A DNA stretch of 64,000 nucleotides, taken from the NCBI RefSeq assembly GCF_002803845.1, contig NZ_CP024985.1, positions 2,170,001 to 2,234,000 of the forward strand, in the 5' to 3' direction. This DNA comes from Streptomyces lavendulae subsp. lavendulae. Its GTDB lineage: Bacteria > Actinomycetota > Actinomycetes > Streptomycetales > Streptomycetaceae. The notes beneath the pieces are model-generated. The model searched no databases, was not told the origin of the DNA, and saw only the letters and a program-made list of their open reading frames with translations. Both the position numbers and the translations under genes were made by a program. Positions 37,541 through 47,709 of this stretch are shown one piece after another (the stretch's first letter is position 1; each line of letters starts with the position of its first letter).

Positions 37541-38286
37541 CCGTGTACTTCATCGGAGCGGGCCCCGGCGCCGCCGACCTGATCACGGTGCGCGGTGCGC
37601 GGACCCTGGCCGCCGCCCCCGTGTGCCTGTACGCGGGCAGCCTGGTCCCGCGCGAGCTGCTCGCGGAGTGCCCGCCGGACGCCCGGCTGGTCGACACCGC
37701 GCAGCTGAACCTGGACCAGATCGTCGAGGAGTGCGTACGCGCCCACGGGGCGGGCCTGGACGTGGCGCGGCTGCACTCCGGGGACCCGTCGGTGTTCAGC
37801 GCGGTGGCCGAGCAGATGCGCCGGCTCGACGCGGCCGGGATCCCCTACGAGGTGGTCCCGGGCGTTCCGGCCTTCGCCGCGGCGGCGGCCGCGCTGAAGC
37901 GGGAGCTGACGGTCCCCACCGTCGGCCAGACGGTGATCCTGACCCGGATCGCCCAGCAGGCCACGCCGATGCCGCCCGGCGAGGACCTGGCCACGCTCGG
38001 CCGCAGCGGGGCCCTGCTGGTGCTGCACCTGGCGACCCGGTACGTCGACCGGGTCGTGGACGAGCTGCTGCCGCACTACGGCGCCGAGTGCCCGGTGGCG
38101 GTCGTCGCGATGGCCAGCCGCCCCGACGAGCTGATCCTGCGCGGCACCCTCGCCGACATCGCGCCGCAGGTGAAGGAGGCGGGGCTGGTGCGCACCGCCG
38201 TCATCATCGTGGGCCGCACCCTGGGCGCGGAGCAGTTCCCGGACAGCCACCTCTACTCCCCCGAGCGCGACCGGCATGTCTGCTGA
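37537..38286 (+). CDS. cobM: Precorrin-4 C11-methyltransferase
   Basis: A 249-residue SAM-dependent tetrapyrrole methylase of the CobM/CbiF family: VYFIGAGPGAADLITVRG at the start, LHSGDPSVFSAVAEQM and PGVPAFAAAAAALKREL in the middle. It transfers the C11 methyl group in the corrin pathway. It overlaps cobL by ATGA and cobK by 11 bases, which indicates tight coupling. Length is typical. Confidence 0.96.
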   Translation: MTVYFIGAGPGAADLITVRGARTLAAAPVCLYAGSLVPRELLAECPPDARLVDTAQLNLDQIVEECVRAHGAGLDVARLHSGDPSVFSAVAEQMRRLDAAGIPYEVVPGVPAFAAAAAALKRELTVPTVGQTVILTRIAQQATPMPPGEDLATLGRSGALLVLHLATRYVDRVVDELLPHYGAECPVAVVAMASRPDELILRGTLADIAPQVKEAGLVRTAVIIVGRTLGAEQFPDSHLYSPERDRHVC

Positions 38287-39031
38287 CGCTGCCCGGGCGC
38301 ACGTCCTGGTCCTGGGCGGCACCACGGAGGCCCGCCGCCTCGCGGAGGCGCTGGAGCACCACCCCTCGTACCGGGTGACGACCTCGCTGGCGGGCCGGGT
38401 CTCCGCGCCCGTGCTGCCGCCGGGCGAGACCCGGATCGGCGGCTTCGGCGGCGTCGCCGGGCTGGCCGGCTGGATCGTGGGCCACGACGTCACCCACGTC
38501 GTGGACGCCACGCACCCCTTCGCGGAGCGGATGAGCTTCCACGCCTCCGAGGCCGAGGCGCTCACGGGCGTGCCGCTGCTGGCGCTGCGCCGCCCCGGCT
38601 GGACCCCGGGTCCGGGCGACGACTGGACCTTCGCGGACTCCCTCGCCGGGGCGGCCGCGCTGCTGGCGCAGCGGGACGCCCGCCGGGTGTTCCTGACGAC
38701 GGGGCGGATGGGCCTGCACACCTTCGCGCACCTCACCGCGCCCTGGTTCCTGGTGCGCTCGGTGGATCCGCCGGACGGACCGGTGCCGCCGCGCCTGGAA
38801 GTGCTCCTGGAGCGGGGCCCGTTCACGCTGGAGGACGAGCGGGAACTGCTCGCCCGGCACCGGATCGACCTGCTGGTCACCAAGGACAGCGGCGGGTCCG
38901 CTACGGCCCCCAAGCTCACCGCCGCCCGGGAGGCGGGCATCCCGGTCCTGGTCGTACGCCGCCCCGCGGTCCCGCGGGGGGTCGCCGAGGCCCCGTCGGT
39001 GGAGGCGGCCCTTCGCTGGCTCGGCGCGTAG
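38276..39031 (+). CDS. cobK: Precorrin-6A reductase
   Basis: A 251-residue CobK/CbiJ family NADPH-dependent reductase: VLVLGGTTEARRLAEAL at the N terminus, VVDATHPFA in the middle and TKDSGG near the C terminus. It reduces precorrin-6A to precorrin-6B, the substrate of CobL. Its start is 11 bases inside cobM. It is the last gene of the plus-strand cob operon; a gap of 114 bases follows. Confidence 0.95.
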   Translation: MSADAARAHVLVLGGTTEARRLAEALEHHPSYRVTTSLAGRVSAPVLPPGETRIGGFGGVAGLAGWIVGHDVTHVVDATHPFAERMSFHASEAEALTGVPLLALRRPGWTPGPGDDWTFADSLAGAAALLAQRDARRVFLTTGRMGLHTFAHLTAPWFLVRSVDPPDGPVPPRLEVLLERGPFTLEDERELLARHRIDLLVTKDSGGSATAPKLTAAREAGIPVLVVRRPAVPRGVAEAPSVEAALRWLGA

Positions 39032-39145
39032 GACCCGGCCGCGGGACCCGCGGCCGCGCGGGGCGGCCGGCGGGACCGAAGTCCCTGGTGGAAAGGGCTC
39101 TTGCGGCCGGTCCCGGCCCGCCGCGGCACCCTCTAGGCTGAGGGA

Positions 39146-39646
39146 ATGCGGATACGTCACTCCCTCGCCCTGATCCTGGCCGTCACGGCGCTCGTCACCG
39201 GATGCGGCGAGAAAACGACGCCCAGAGCGTGGGCGCCCGACGACGCCCTGCAGCGGGCCGACGAGAGCCTCGGCAAGGGTGCCGGGGAGGGCCGGGTGAC
39301 GATGCGGGGCACCGGGTTCCTCGCCGCCGGGCTGGAGAAGACCCTGGAGACCGGCGGGGAGCGCCCGTACCGCTTCGACATCGCCTGCGACAGCGAGGAG
39401 GAGACCCACGTGACCCTCGTACTGTCCCGGGAGGGCGGACCCGGTGACCGCTCCTTCGACGTGGCCTGCACCTCCGGGGAGCCCACCCGGCTCAACCTCC
39501 CGGTGGGCGCCCCGGTGACGGCGCACATCGAGCCGAAGCCGCAGGACGACTCGCCGCCGGTCGGGGTGGTGTCGTGGCAGCTGCTCACCCTCGAACCCGA
39601 GGCCGTGCAGGGCTGCGCCGACGCCTTGGCGGGCTGCGCGGGCTGA
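39146..39646 (+). CDS. Small lipoprotein of unknown function
   Basis: A 166-residue protein with a lipoprotein signal (RHSLALILAVTALVTGC, lipobox VTGC, Cys20). The mature part is a small beta-rich domain with further cysteines (ACDS, VACTSG, GCADALAGC) that may form disulfides outside the membrane. CTAGGCTG ahead of the start resembles a promoter -10 region. It lies between two converging cob operons but shows no sign of corrinoid chemistry; a cell-surface sensing or carbohydrate-like domain is possible. No family was recognised. Confidence 0.78.
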   Translation: MRIRHSLALILAVTALVTGCGEKTTPRAWAPDDALQRADESLGKGAGEGRVTMRGTGFLAAGLEKTLETGGERPYRFDIACDSEEETHVTLVLSREGGPGDRSFDVACTSGEPTRLNLPVGAPVTAHIEPKPQDDSPPVGVVSWQLLTLEPEAVQGCADALAGCAG

Positions 39647-39727
39647 CCCGCGCGGGCCCGGCCCCAACTCCGCCGCGGACCCGGGCCGAGCCCGGGTGCG
39701 GGACCCCGGCCCGAGCCCCGGCCCGAG

Positions 39728-39763
39728 CCCCGGTGCGGGACCCCACCGGGCCCCGCACCGGGG
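39728..39763. terminator. Bidirectional terminator between lipoprotein gene and cobIJ
   Basis: CCCCGGTGCGGG (39728-39739) and CCCGCACCGGGG (39752-39763) form a perfect 12-bp stem with a 12-base loop, between two convergent genes. Direct GCCCGAGCCCCG repeats lie just upstream. Confidence 0.75.
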
Positions 39764-39778
39764 TTCAGGCGGGCGCGG

Positions 39779-41284
39779 TCACGGGTAGCGGCGCGGGGTC
39801 CAGGTGACCCGGGAGCCGTCGGGCCGCTCGGTCACCCGGGTCTGCGAGGAACCGATCAGCAGGATCGTGCGCATGTCCACCTCGGCCGGCTCCAGCGCGT
39901 CCAGCGTGAGGATCCGCACCGACTGCTCCGGGCCGCCCACGTCCCGTGCGACGACCACCGGGGTCTGCGGCGAACGCAGCTCCAGCAGCAGCTCCTTGGC
40001 CTGTGCCACCTGCCAGGTCCGGCTGCGCGAGCCCGGGTTGTACAGGGCGAGCACCAGGTCGGCGGCGGCCGCGGCGCGCAGCCGCTCCGCGATGACCTCC
40101 CACGGCTTGAGCCGGTCGGACAGCGAGATGGTGGCGTAGTCGTGGCCGAGGGGGGCGCCCGCCGCGGCGGCCGCCGCGTTGGCCGCGGTCACGCCGGGCA
40201 GCACCCGTACGGGCACCTCCGCGTACTCGGGCTGGCCGGCGACCTCCAGGACGGCGGTGGCCATGGCGAAGACGCCGGGGTCCCCGCCGGAGACCACGAC
40301 GACCCGCTTGCCGCGCCGGGCGAGGTCGAGGGCGAACTCGGCCCGCTCGGACTCCACCTTGTTGTCGGAGCCGTGCCGCACCTGCCCCGGCTTGACCGGC
40401 ACCCGGTCCAGGTAGGTGGTGTACCCGACGAGGACCTCCGCGTCGGCCAGCGCCCGCCGGGTCTCGGCGGTCAGCCACAGCGGCCCGGCGGGCCCGGTGC
40501 CGACGACGGCGACCTCCCCGGGGCCGGACGGCACGCTGCCCGGATTGCCGATCCGGCTGGGCACGACGGCCACGGCGAAGTACGGCACGCTGTCCGGGTC
40601 GGTGTCGGCGAGGACACCGGTGCGCTCGCCCTCCATCGTCGCCCGTTCCACGTACCGGGCCTCGGGCAGCCGCCCGCTGGCCTCCATCGCCCGGCGCACG
40701 CGGGGGAAGGTGCGGCCGAGCTTCATGACGACGGCGGAGTCGGTGGCGGCGAGGCGCGCGGTGAGCTCCTCCTCGGGCAGGGTGCCGGGCAGGATCGTCA
40801 GCACCTCCTCGCCCTCGACGAGCGGGGTGCCCAGCCGGGCCGCGGCGGCGCTCACGGAGGTGACGCCGGGGATCACCTCGGCCTCGTACCGGTCCGCGAG
40901 CCGCTTGTGCATGTGCATGTACGAGCCGTAGAAGAGCGGGTCCCCCTCGGCGAGCACGGCCACGGTGCGGCCCGCGTCCAGATGCGCGGCGAGGCGGGCG
41001 GCGGAGGCCTCGTAGAACTCGTCCATCGCGCCCTGGTAGCCGCCGGGGTGGTCGGTGGTCTCGGTGGTGACCGGGTAGACCAGCGGCTCCTCGACGTGGT
41101 CGGAGCGCAGGTGCTTCGCGGCGATGGAGCGGGCGATGGAACGGCCGTGGCGGGCGCTGTGGTACGCGACGACGTCCGCCTCGGCGATCACCTCGGCGGC
41201 CCGCAGGGTCATCAGGGAGGGGTCGCCGGGCCCGAGTCCGACGCCGTACAGCTTGCCCTTGCCCGGGGTGGCGCTGGTGCTCAT
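39779..41284 (-). CDS. cobIJ: Fused precorrin-2 C20- and precorrin-3B C17-methyltransferase
   Basis: A 501-residue fusion of two SAM-dependent methylases. The N-terminal CobI half ([37 protein letters not shown]) methylates C20 of precorrin-2. The C-terminal CobJ half ([44 protein letters not shown]) methylates C17 and contracts the ring. Such fusions are common in actinobacteria. ATG 41282-41284 overlaps the end of cobH by four bases. It is the last gene of the minus-strand cob operon. Confidence 0.95.
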   Translation of the reverse strand: MSTSATPGKGKLYGVGLGPGDPSLMTLRAAEVIAEADVVAYHSARHGRSIARSIAAKHLRSDHVEEPLVYPVTTETTDHPGGYQGAMDEFYEASAARLAAHLDAGRTVAVLAEGDPLFYGSYMHMHKRLADRYEAEVIPGVTSVSAAAARLGTPLVEGEEVLTILPGTLPEEELTARLAATDSAVVMKLGRTFPRVRRAMEASGRLPEARYVERATMEGERTGVLADTDPDSVPYFAVAVVPSRIGNPGSVPSGPGEVAVVGTGPAGPLWLTAETRRALADAEVLVGYTTYLDRVPVKPGQVRHGSDNKVESERAEFALDLARRGKRVVVVSGGDPGVFAMATAVLEVAGQPEYAEVPVRVLPGVTAANAAAAAAGAPLGHDYATISLSDRLKPWEVIAERLRAAAAADLVLALYNPGSRSRTWQVAQAKELLLELRSPQTPVVVARDVGGPEQSVRILTLDALEPAEVDMRTILLIGSSQTRVTERPDGSRVTWTPRRYP

Positions 41285-41928
41285 TCTTCCTCGCTCGCGA
41301 TCGCGTTGACGGCGGCGGCCGCGATGGCGCTGCCGCCGCGCCGGCCCCGCACGATCAGGTGGTCGAGGCCCGAGTGGTGGGCGGCGAGGGCGTCCTTGGA
41401 CTCGGCGGCGCCGATGAAGCCGACGGGCACGCCGATCACGGCGGCGGGGCGCGGGGCGCCCTCCTCGATCATCTCCAGCAGCCGGAACAGCGCGGTGGGC
41501 GCGTTGCCGACGGCGATCACGGAGCCCTCCAACAGGCCCCGGTCGCGCCAGACTTCGAGGGCGGCGGCGCTGCGCGTGGTGCCCATCTTCGCGGCGAGTT
41601 CCGGCACGGCCGGGTCGGAGAGGGTGCAGATCACCTCGTTGTCGGCGGGCAGCCGCTTGCGGGTGACCCCGCTCGCCACCATCTGCACGTCGCACAGGAT
41701 CGGCGCGCCCGCGGCCAGCGCGGCGCGCGCCCGCAGCACGACCTCGGGGGTGTAGCCGAGGTCCTGGGGCAGGTCCGTCATCCCGCAGGCGTGAATCATG
41801 CGCACCGCGACCTGGGCGACGGAGGCGGGCAGCCCGGAGAGGTCCGCCTCGGCGCGGATCGTGGCAAAGGACTGGCGGTAGATCGCGGCGCCGTCCTTCT
41901 CGTACTCGAACACGGTGTACTCGCTCAT
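41281..41928 (-). CDS. cobH: Precorrin-8X methylmutase
   Basis: A 215-residue CobH/CbiC enzyme that moves the C11 methyl group to C12, giving hydrogenobyrinic acid. Recognisable: ESFATIR-like [21 protein letters not shown] with the catalytic His, [14 protein letters not shown], and [13 protein letters not shown]. It sits between cobG (four bases upstream) and cobIJ (four-base overlap). Length is normal. Confidence 0.95.
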   Translation of the reverse strand: MSEYTVFEYEKDGAAIYRQSFATIRAEADLSGLPASVAQVAVRMIHACGMTDLPQDLGYTPEVVLRARAALAAGAPILCDVQMVASGVTRKRLPADNEVICTLSDPAVPELAAKMGTTRSAAALEVWRDRGLLEGSVIAVGNAPTALFRLLEMIEEGAPRPAAVIGVPVGFIGAAESKDALAAHHSGLDHLIVRGRRGGSAIAAAAVNAIASEEE

Positions 41929-41932
41929 TTCT

Positions 41933-43273
41933 TCACAGCGACGGTGATGGGGTGGTGCTGCGGGCGGCCGTGAGGGCCTCCGCCAGGTCTGCGTGCGCGA
42001 CCGGGGCGGCGGGCCGCCCGGGCGCGGAGATCTCGTACCCGTCCGGGGTGGCGACGAGGTCCACCCAGGCGGTGCCCCGCGGGTGACCGCAGCGCCGCTC
42101 GCACCCGGACCAGTGCACGGGCAGCGGGCCGGCCGTCCGTGACGCGAGGGCCCGCGCGTCGGCGCGTACGTCGGCCCGGGACTTGGCGCAACCGGGCCGC
42201 CCGGTACAGGCGGTGACGGACCGTCGGGGATCGCCGGGCGCGGTGACGAGCCCGGCCGCGGCGAGGGCGTCGAGCGCGGGGCCCGCCGTACGGTGCGTCA
42301 GGCCGGGGACGACGACCCCGCGCCAGGGGGTCAGCCGCATCCGGCCGCTGAGCCCGGCCAGCAGCCGCCACTGGGCGGCGGTCAGCCGCCCGAGGGGTGC
42401 GAGCACGGACAGCGCGGCGGCGCCGCCGGGCCCGGCCACGATCCCGGGCTCGGGCCCGTCGCCCGCGCGGGGAGCGGGGATGTCGGGCCCGGCCTCGGCG
42501 GCCGCGCGGGGCGCGGAGACACCGGCCACCCGCCCCGGAATCCCGGCGGCGGCCAGTCGCTCACCCAACACCCTGACGTCCAGGGCGTGTTCGGGGGGCA
42601 GCTCCGTCACCCGCCAGGCCCGGCTCCCGGCGCGGGCAACGGCGTCGAGGAAATGGTTCGCGGCGAGCAGGGCGGCCCGGGGGGCGTCACCGGCCGCCAC
42701 CAGGACGCCTTCCGGGGAACCGGCGGTCCACACCAGGGCACCGTCCCCGCACGCGGTCAGCGTCACGTCACCGGCGAGGGGGGCCACGTCGCCGCGCCCG
42801 TCGTCGAGGGCGAACAGGAACCGGCCCGACAGCCGGGCCGCGCCCGGATCCGCGCACAACAGCCGGTCCAGCAGCGGCACCCAGCCGGAGACGTCGGGCA
42901 GCCCGGACGCGTCGAGTCCGCTCAGCGGTGACGCGACGACGTTGCGGACCCGCTCGTGGGAGGGGGCGGGGAGCAGCCCGGCCCGGTCCAGCAGCTGCGC
43001 CAGCTCGCCGCCGCAGCTCTCGCCGAGGCCGCGCAGCTGCGCGTTGCCGCGCGAGGTGAGGTCGAGGTGGCCGTCGCCGAGTCGTTCGGCGGCGTCGGCC
43101 AGCAGCAGGGCGGCCGGTCCGTCGAGGAGTCCGCCGGGAATCCGGATGCGCGCCAGGAACCCGTCGTCGGCCGCGTGCAGGCGCAGCGCGCCGGGGCAGG
43201 CGTCACCGCGTTCCCGTATGACGGGTTCGTCCCGCGATGCGGCGGAAGGGGGCTGGGGCATGGCCGCGAGCAT
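41933..43273 (-). CDS. cobG: Precorrin-3B synthase (CobG), aerobic pathway
   Basis: A 446-residue nitrite/sulfite reductase-like Fe-S protein. N-terminal [25 protein letters not shown] and two internal repeats match the family. The 4Fe-4S cluster cysteines are in [10 protein letters not shown] and [10 protein letters not shown]. CobG uses oxygen to hydroxylate and lactonise precorrin-3A, so its presence marks the oxygen-dependent pathway. Starts at 43273 (MLAAMPQ) and 43261 (MPQPP) are both possible and neither has a clear ribosome site. The Arg/Pro-rich frame further upstream is repeat sequence, not protein. Confidence 0.92.
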   Translation of the reverse strand: MLAAMPQPPSAASRDEPVIRERGDACPGALRLHAADDGFLARIRIPGGLLDGPAALLLADAAERLGDGHLDLTSRGNAQLRGLGESCGGELAQLLDRAGLLPAPSHERVRNVVASPLSGLDASGLPDVSGWVPLLDRLLCADPGAARLSGRFLFALDDGRGDVAPLAGDVTLTACGDGALVWTAGSPEGVLVAAGDAPRAALLAANHFLDAVARAGSRAWRVTELPPEHALDVRVLGERLAAAGIPGRVAGVSAPRAAAEAGPDIPAPRAGDGPEPGIVAGPGGAAALSVLAPLGRLTAAQWRLLAGLSGRMRLTPWRGVVVPGLTHRTAGPALDALAAAGLVTAPGDPRRSVTACTGRPGCAKSRADVRADARALASRTAGPLPVHWSGCERRCGHPRGTAWVDLVATPDGYEISAPGRPAAPVAHADLAEALTAARSTTPSPSL

Positions 43274-43380
43274 ACCCACGATTGCCCGCCCCCGACCTGT
43301 GTCCGTCGCCACCCCCGCCCGCCCCGACCGGGCACCCGGCACCCGCCTCCGTCCCGGCCCCGGTCCGGGGCGCGTGACAC

Positions 43381-43506
43381 GCGGTGCGTGGCACACGGTG
43401 CGGGGCACACGGTGCGGGGCGCTGGGTCCAGGGCACGCGGTGCGGGGCACGGGGGCCGGGGCGCGCGGTCCGAGGCACGCGGTCCGGGGCACGCGGTCCG
43501 GGGCAC
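43381..43506. repeat. Nine tandem 14-bp repeats between cobG and the cobalamin riboswitch
   Basis: Nine head-to-tail 14-bp units with consensus GCGGTSCGGGGCAC begin at 43381, 43395, 43409, 43423, 43437, 43451, 43465, 43479 and 43493. Degenerate copies continue to about 43575. The period is not a multiple of three, so all frames stay open and give false ORFs. The rest of 43274-43750 is GC-rich with no gene I can support. Confidence 0.88.
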
Positions 43507-43774
43507 GCGCCGGAGGCGGAGGCGCGAGGTGCGGGGCGCGAGCCACGAGGCACGCGGTCCGGGCGCGGTACACGGGGCACCGGTCCGCGCTCCGGGGCGC
43601 CCGGCGGGAACCCGGGCGACGGCCCGCCACCCGGCCGCCCCGCCCGACGCCCCCCACGTCGGCCCCGCGCAGCCCCGCGTACCCCCCACGCCAACCCGCG
43701 GAGCGCGAGGCACCCCCCCCACCCCCACTCCCGGCCAGGGACGACGCCGCCTAAGATGACCTTCCGACGGGCCA

Positions 43775-43930
43775 CTCGGCCCGTCATCGCCGAGGACGGC
43801 GACATGGGAGGAAGCCCGGTGCGATTCCGGCGCGGTCCCGCCACTGTGAACCCCGCGGAGCACCCGCGCCGGGTGAGTCAGGAACTCCCGCCGTCCTCAC
43901 TGCCCGGGGCGCGGAAACCCCGAGGAAGGC
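43775..43930 (+). promoter_or_regulatory. Cobalamin riboswitch upstream of cobN
   Basis: The conserved core is easy to see: GGGAGGAAGCCCGGTGCGAT (43806-43825), then TCCGGCGCGGTCCCGCCACTG (the B12 box, near 43826-43846) and GAGTCAGGAACTCCCGCC near 43876-43893. Together they match the adenosylcobalamin riboswitch, which lowers expression when the cofactor is plentiful. TAAGAT at 43752-43757 may be the -10 of its promoter. The limits are approximate. GAGGAAGG just downstream is the ribosome binding site of cobN, so control of translation is plausible. Confidence 0.93.
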
Positions 43931-43940
43931 CTGCCGCCGC

Positions 43941-46900
43941 ATGATCCTGCTGCTGTCGACGTCCGACACCGATCTGCTCAGCGCTCGCGCCGCGAACACG
44001 GCGGACGGCCCCGTCCCGTACCGGTTCGCGAACCCCTCCCGCCTTCCCCTCGACGACCTCCCGGGCCTCCTCGACGGCGTCGGCCTCGTCGTCGTACGCC
44101 TCCTCGGCGGCCTGCGCGCCTGGCAGGAGGGCCTCGACGTCCTGCTGGCCCCCGGCCAGACCCGCCCGGTCGTGGTGCTGACCGGCGAACAGGCCCCGGA
44201 CGCCCAGCTGATGGAGGCCTCCACCGTCCCCATCGGCATCGCGGCCGAGGCGCACGCCTACCTCGCGCACGGCGGCCCGGCCAACCTCGACCAGCTGGCC
44301 CGGTTCCTCTCCGACACCGTCCTGCTCACCGGCCACGGCTTCGAGCCCCCGGCCGGCTCCCCCACCTGGGGCCGGCTGGAGCGCACGGCCGGCCGCGACA
44401 GCGGCCCCCGGGTCGCGGTGCTCTACTACCGCGCCCACCAGATGAGCGGCAACACCGCCTTCGTGCACGCCCTGTGCGAGGCCATCGAGGCCAAGGGCGC
44501 ACAGCCCCTCCCCCTCTACGTCTCCTCCCTGCGCACCCCCGAGCCGGAACTGCTGGCCGAGCTGGAGGGGGTCGACGCGATCGTCACCACCGTCCTGGCC
44601 GCCGGCGGCACCCGCCCCGCCACCGCCTCCGCGGGCGGGGACGACGAGTCCTGGGACGCGGGCGCCCTCGCCGCGCTGGGCGTGCCGATCCTCCAGGCCC
44701 TGTGCCTGACCGGCTCCCGCAGCGCCTGGGAGGAGAACGACGAGGGCCTCTCTCCTCTCGACGCCGCCACCCAGGTCGCCGTGCCCGAGTTCGACGGCCG
44801 CCTGATCACCGTCCCCTTCTCCTTCAAGGAGATCGACGAGGACGGACTGCCCGCCTACGTCGCCGACCCCGAGCGGGCCGCCCGCGTCGCCGGCATCGCC
44901 GTGCGCCACGCCCGTCTGCGCCACATCGAGCGCCGCGACAAGAAGATCGCCCTCGTCCTCTCCGCGTACCCCACCAAGCACTCCCGCATCGGCAACGCGG
45001 TCGGCCTCGACACCCCCGCCAGCGCCGTCGAACTGCTGCGCACCCTGATCTCCCACGGCTACGACTTCGGTCCGACGGCCGACATCCCCGGCCTGGTCTC
45101 CGGCGACGGCGACGAGCTGATCCGCGCCTTGATCGAGGCCGGCGGCCACGACCAGGACTGGCTGACCGAGGAGCAGCTGGCCCGCAACCCGGTCCGCATC
45201 CCGGCCGCCGACTACCGGCGCTGGTTCGCCGAGCTCCCCGCCGAACTGCGCGAGAGCGTCGAGGAGCACTGGGGCGAGGCCCCCGGCAACATGTTCGTGG
45301 ACCGCTCCGCCAACCCCGAGGGCGACATCGTCCTCGCCGCGCTCCGCCGCGGGAACCTCCTCATCCTCATCCAGCCGCCCCGCGGCTTCGGCGAGAACCC
45401 GATCGCGATCTACCACGACCCGGACCTGCCTCCGTCGCACCACTACCTGGCCGCGTACCGCTGGATCCAGGCGGCCGCCGAGGACGGCGGCTTCGGCGCC
45501 GACGCGATGATCCACCTGGGCAAGCACGGCAACCTCGAATGGCTGCCGGGCAAGAACGCCGGCCTCTCGGCCTCCTGCGCACCGGACGCCGCACTCGGCG
45601 ACCTCCCCCTCATCTACCCCTTCCTGGTCAACGACCCGGGCGAGGGCACCCAGGCCAAGCGCCGCGTGCACGCCACCCTGGTCGACCACCTCGTCCCGCC
45701 GATGGCGCGCGCCGAGTCCTACGGCGACATCGCCCGCCTGGAACAGCACCTGGACGAGTACGCGCAGATCAGCGCCATGGACCCGTCGAAGCTCCCGGCG
45801 ATCCGCGCCCAGATCTGGACCCTGATCCAGGCGGCGAAGCTCGACCACGACCTCGGTCTCGCCGAACGCCCCGACGACGACGGCTTCGACGACTTCCTCC
45901 TGCACGTCGACGGCTGGCTGTGCGAGGTCAAGGACGCGCAGATCCGCGACGGCCTGCACGTCCTCGGCGGCGCCCCGACCGGCGAGGCCCGGGTCAACCT
46001 GGTCCTCGCGATCCTGCGCGCCCGCCAGATCTGGGGCGGCACCTCCGCCCTGCCCGGCCTGCGCGAGGCCCTCGGCCTGGACGAGTCGGCCGCCACCCGC
46101 ACCTCGGCGGACGAGGTCGAGGCGACGGCCCGCGCCCTGGTCCAGGCGATGGAGGACGCGAACTGGTCCCCGGAGGCCGTGACGACGGTCGCGGCGGGCC
46201 ACCCCCGGGCCGTCGCGGACATCCTCACCTTCGCGGCCCACGAGGTCGTACCCCGCCTGGCCGGCACCACGGACGAGATCGCCCACGTGGTCACCGCCCT
46301 GGACGGCGGCTTCGTCCCGGCCGGCCCGTCGGGCTCCCCGCTCCGCGGCCTGGTCAACGTCCTCCCGACGGGCCGCAACTTCTACTCGGTCGACCCCAAG
46401 GCCGTCCCGTCCCGCCTCGCGTGGGAGACCGGGCAGGCCCTGGCCGACTCCCTCCTCACCCGCTACCGCACCGACAACGACGGCGAGTGGCCCGCCTCGG
46501 TCGGCCTGTCCCTGTGGGGCACCAGCGCGATGCGCACCTCCGGCGACGACGTCGCCGAGGCCCTGGCGCTCCTCGGCGTCCGCCCCGTCTGGGACGAGGC
46601 CTCGCGCCGCGTCACGGGCATCGAGGCCATCCCCCTCTCTGAACTCGGCCGCCCCCGCATCGACGTGACGCTCCGCATCTCGGGCTTCTTCCGCGACGCG
46701 TTCCCGCACGTCATCGGCCTCCTGGACGACGCGGTCCGGCTGGCCGCCTCCCTGGACGAACCGGCCGCCCACAACTACATCCGCGCCCACGCCCAAGCGG
46801 ACCTCGCCGCCCACGGCGACGAACGCAAGGCCACCACCCGCATCTTCGGCTCCCGCCCCGGCACGTACGGCGCGGGCATCCTCCAGCTGATCGACTCCCG

Positions 46901-47561
46901 CGACTGGCGCACCGACGCCGACCTGGCGGAGGTCTACACGGTCTGGGGCGGCTACGCCTACGGCCGCGGTCTGGAGGGCCGCCCGGCCCGCGCCGAAATG
47001 GAATCGGCGTACAAGCGCATCACGGTCGCGGCGAAGAACACCGACACCCGCGAGCACGACATCGCGGACTCGGACGACTACTTCCAGTACCACGGCGGCA
47101 TGGTGGCCACGGTCCGCGCCCTGCGCGGCACGGCCCCCGAGGCCTACATCGGCGACTCCACCCGCCCGGAAACGGTCAAGACCCGCACCCTGGTCGAGGA
47201 GACCTCGCGCGTCTTCCGCGCCCGCGTGGTCAACCCCAAGTGGATCGAGGCGATGCGCCGCCACGGCTACAAGGGCGCCTTCGAACTGGCGGCGACGGTC
47301 GACTACCTCTTCGGCTACGACGCCACCACGGGCGTGGTCGCGGACTGGATGTACGACAAGCTGACGGAAACCTACGTCCTGGACCCCACGAACCGCGCCT
47401 TCCTGGAGGAGGCCAACCCCTGGGCCCTCCACGGCATCGCGGAACGCCTCCTGGAAGCCGAATCCCGCGGCATGTGGGAAAAGCCGGACCCCCAGATCCT
47501 CGAATCCCTCCGCCAGGTCTACCTGGACACGGAAGGCAACCTGGAGGGCGAGTCGGAGTAG
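43941..47561 (+). CDS. cobN: Cobaltochelatase subunit CobN
   Basis: A 1206-residue large subunit of the ATP-dependent cobalt chelatase, related to magnesium chelatase BchH. Landmark segments are YYRAHQMSGNTAFVHAL, LSAYPTKHSRIGNAVGLDTP, HLGKHGNLEWLPGKNAGLS, RNFYSVDPKAVPS and GSRPGTYGAGI. It inserts Co(II) into hydrogenobyrinic acid a,c-diamide with the CobS/CobT- or ChlID-type AAA+ partners. Those partners and cobO are not downstream in this window. The riboswitch at about 43775-43930 controls it. The 3' end has a strong hairpin. Confidence 0.97.
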   Translation: MILLLSTSDTDLLSARAANTADGPVPYRFANPSRLPLDDLPGLLDGVGLVVVRLLGGLRAWQEGLDVLLAPGQTRPVVVLTGEQAPDAQLMEASTVPIGIAAEAHAYLAHGGPANLDQLARFLSDTVLLTGHGFEPPAGSPTWGRLERTAGRDSGPRVAVLYYRAHQMSGNTAFVHALCEAIEAKGAQPLPLYVSSLRTPEPELLAELEGVDAIVTTVLAAGGTRPATASAGGDDESWDAGALAALGVPILQALCLTGSRSAWEENDEGLSPLDAATQVAVPEFDGRLITVPFSFKEIDEDGLPAYVADPERAARVAGIAVRHARLRHIERRDKKIALVLSAYPTKHSRIGNAVGLDTPASAVELLRTLISHGYDFGPTADIPGLVSGDGDELIRALIEAGGHDQDWLTEEQLARNPVRIPAADYRRWFAELPAELRESVEEHWGEAPGNMFVDRSANPEGDIVLAALRRGNLLILIQPPRGFGENPIAIYHDPDLPPSHHYLAAYRWIQAAAEDGGFGADAMIHLGKHGNLEWLPGKNAGLSASCAPDAALGDLPLIYPFLVNDPGEGTQAKRRVHATLVDHLVPPMARAESYGDIARLEQHLDEYAQISAMDPSKLPAIRAQIWTLIQAAKLDHDLGLAERPDDDGFDDFLLHVDGWLCEVKDAQIRDGLHVLGGAPTGEARVNLVLAILRARQIWGGTSALPGLREALGLDESAATRTSADEVEATARALVQAMEDANWSPEAVTTVAAGHPRAVADILTFAAHEVVPRLAGTTDEIAHVVTALDGGFVPAGPSGSPLRGLVNVLPTGRNFYSVDPKAVPSRLAWETGQALADSLLTRYRTDNDGEWPASVGLSLWGTSAMRTSGDDVAEALALLGVRPVWDEASRRVTGIEAIPLSELGRPRIDVTLRISGFFRDAFPHVIGLLDDAVRLAASLDEPAAHNYIRAHAQADLAAHGDERKATTRIFGSRPGTYGAGILQLIDSRDWRTDADLAEVYTVWGGYAYGRGLEGRPARAEMESAYKRITVAAKNTDTREHDIADSDDYFQYHGGMVATVRALRGTAPEAYIGDSTRPETVKTRTLVEETSRVFRARVVNPKWIEAMRRHGYKGAFELAATVDYLFGYDATTGVVADWMYDKLTETYVLDPTNRAFLEEANPWALHGIAERLLEAESRGMWEKPDPQILESLRQVYLDTEGNLEGESE

Positions 47562-47578
47562 CCGACCCCGTATCGCGC

Positions 47579-47618
47579 GCGGATGCCCTCGCCCCTGCCA
47601 AGGGGCGGGGGCATCCGC
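47579..47618 (+). terminator. Strong hairpin terminator after cobN
   Basis: An 18-bp stem (47579-47596 with 47601-47618, one G:T pair) closes a GCCA loop, 18 bases after the cobN stop. It isolates cobN from the sigma factor operon downstream. Confidence 0.82.
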
Positions 47619-47709
47619 CGTCCCCGGGAGTTCACGATCAAGGGCCGCCCCGCCTCCTACTCCGTGAGGGCCCGGTCCGGGCCGCCGCTCCCAGAGGAAG
47701 GGGACCCCG

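Noticed and set aside
34903..38286. Very long plus-strand open frame running through the SDR and cobL genes
   Set aside because: It is open only because of GC-rich codon bias. The SDR gene on the other strand and cobL in another frame have clear family motifs; only the cobM part at its end is real.
43381..43575. CRISPR array
   Set aside because: The 14-bp units are directly adjacent with no spacers and are degenerate, so this is a tandem repeat.
43274..43750. Arg/Pro/Gly-rich reading frames upstream of cobG
   Set aside because: They arise from the 14-bp repeat and GC bias; all frames are open there and no motif or ribosome site supports a protein.
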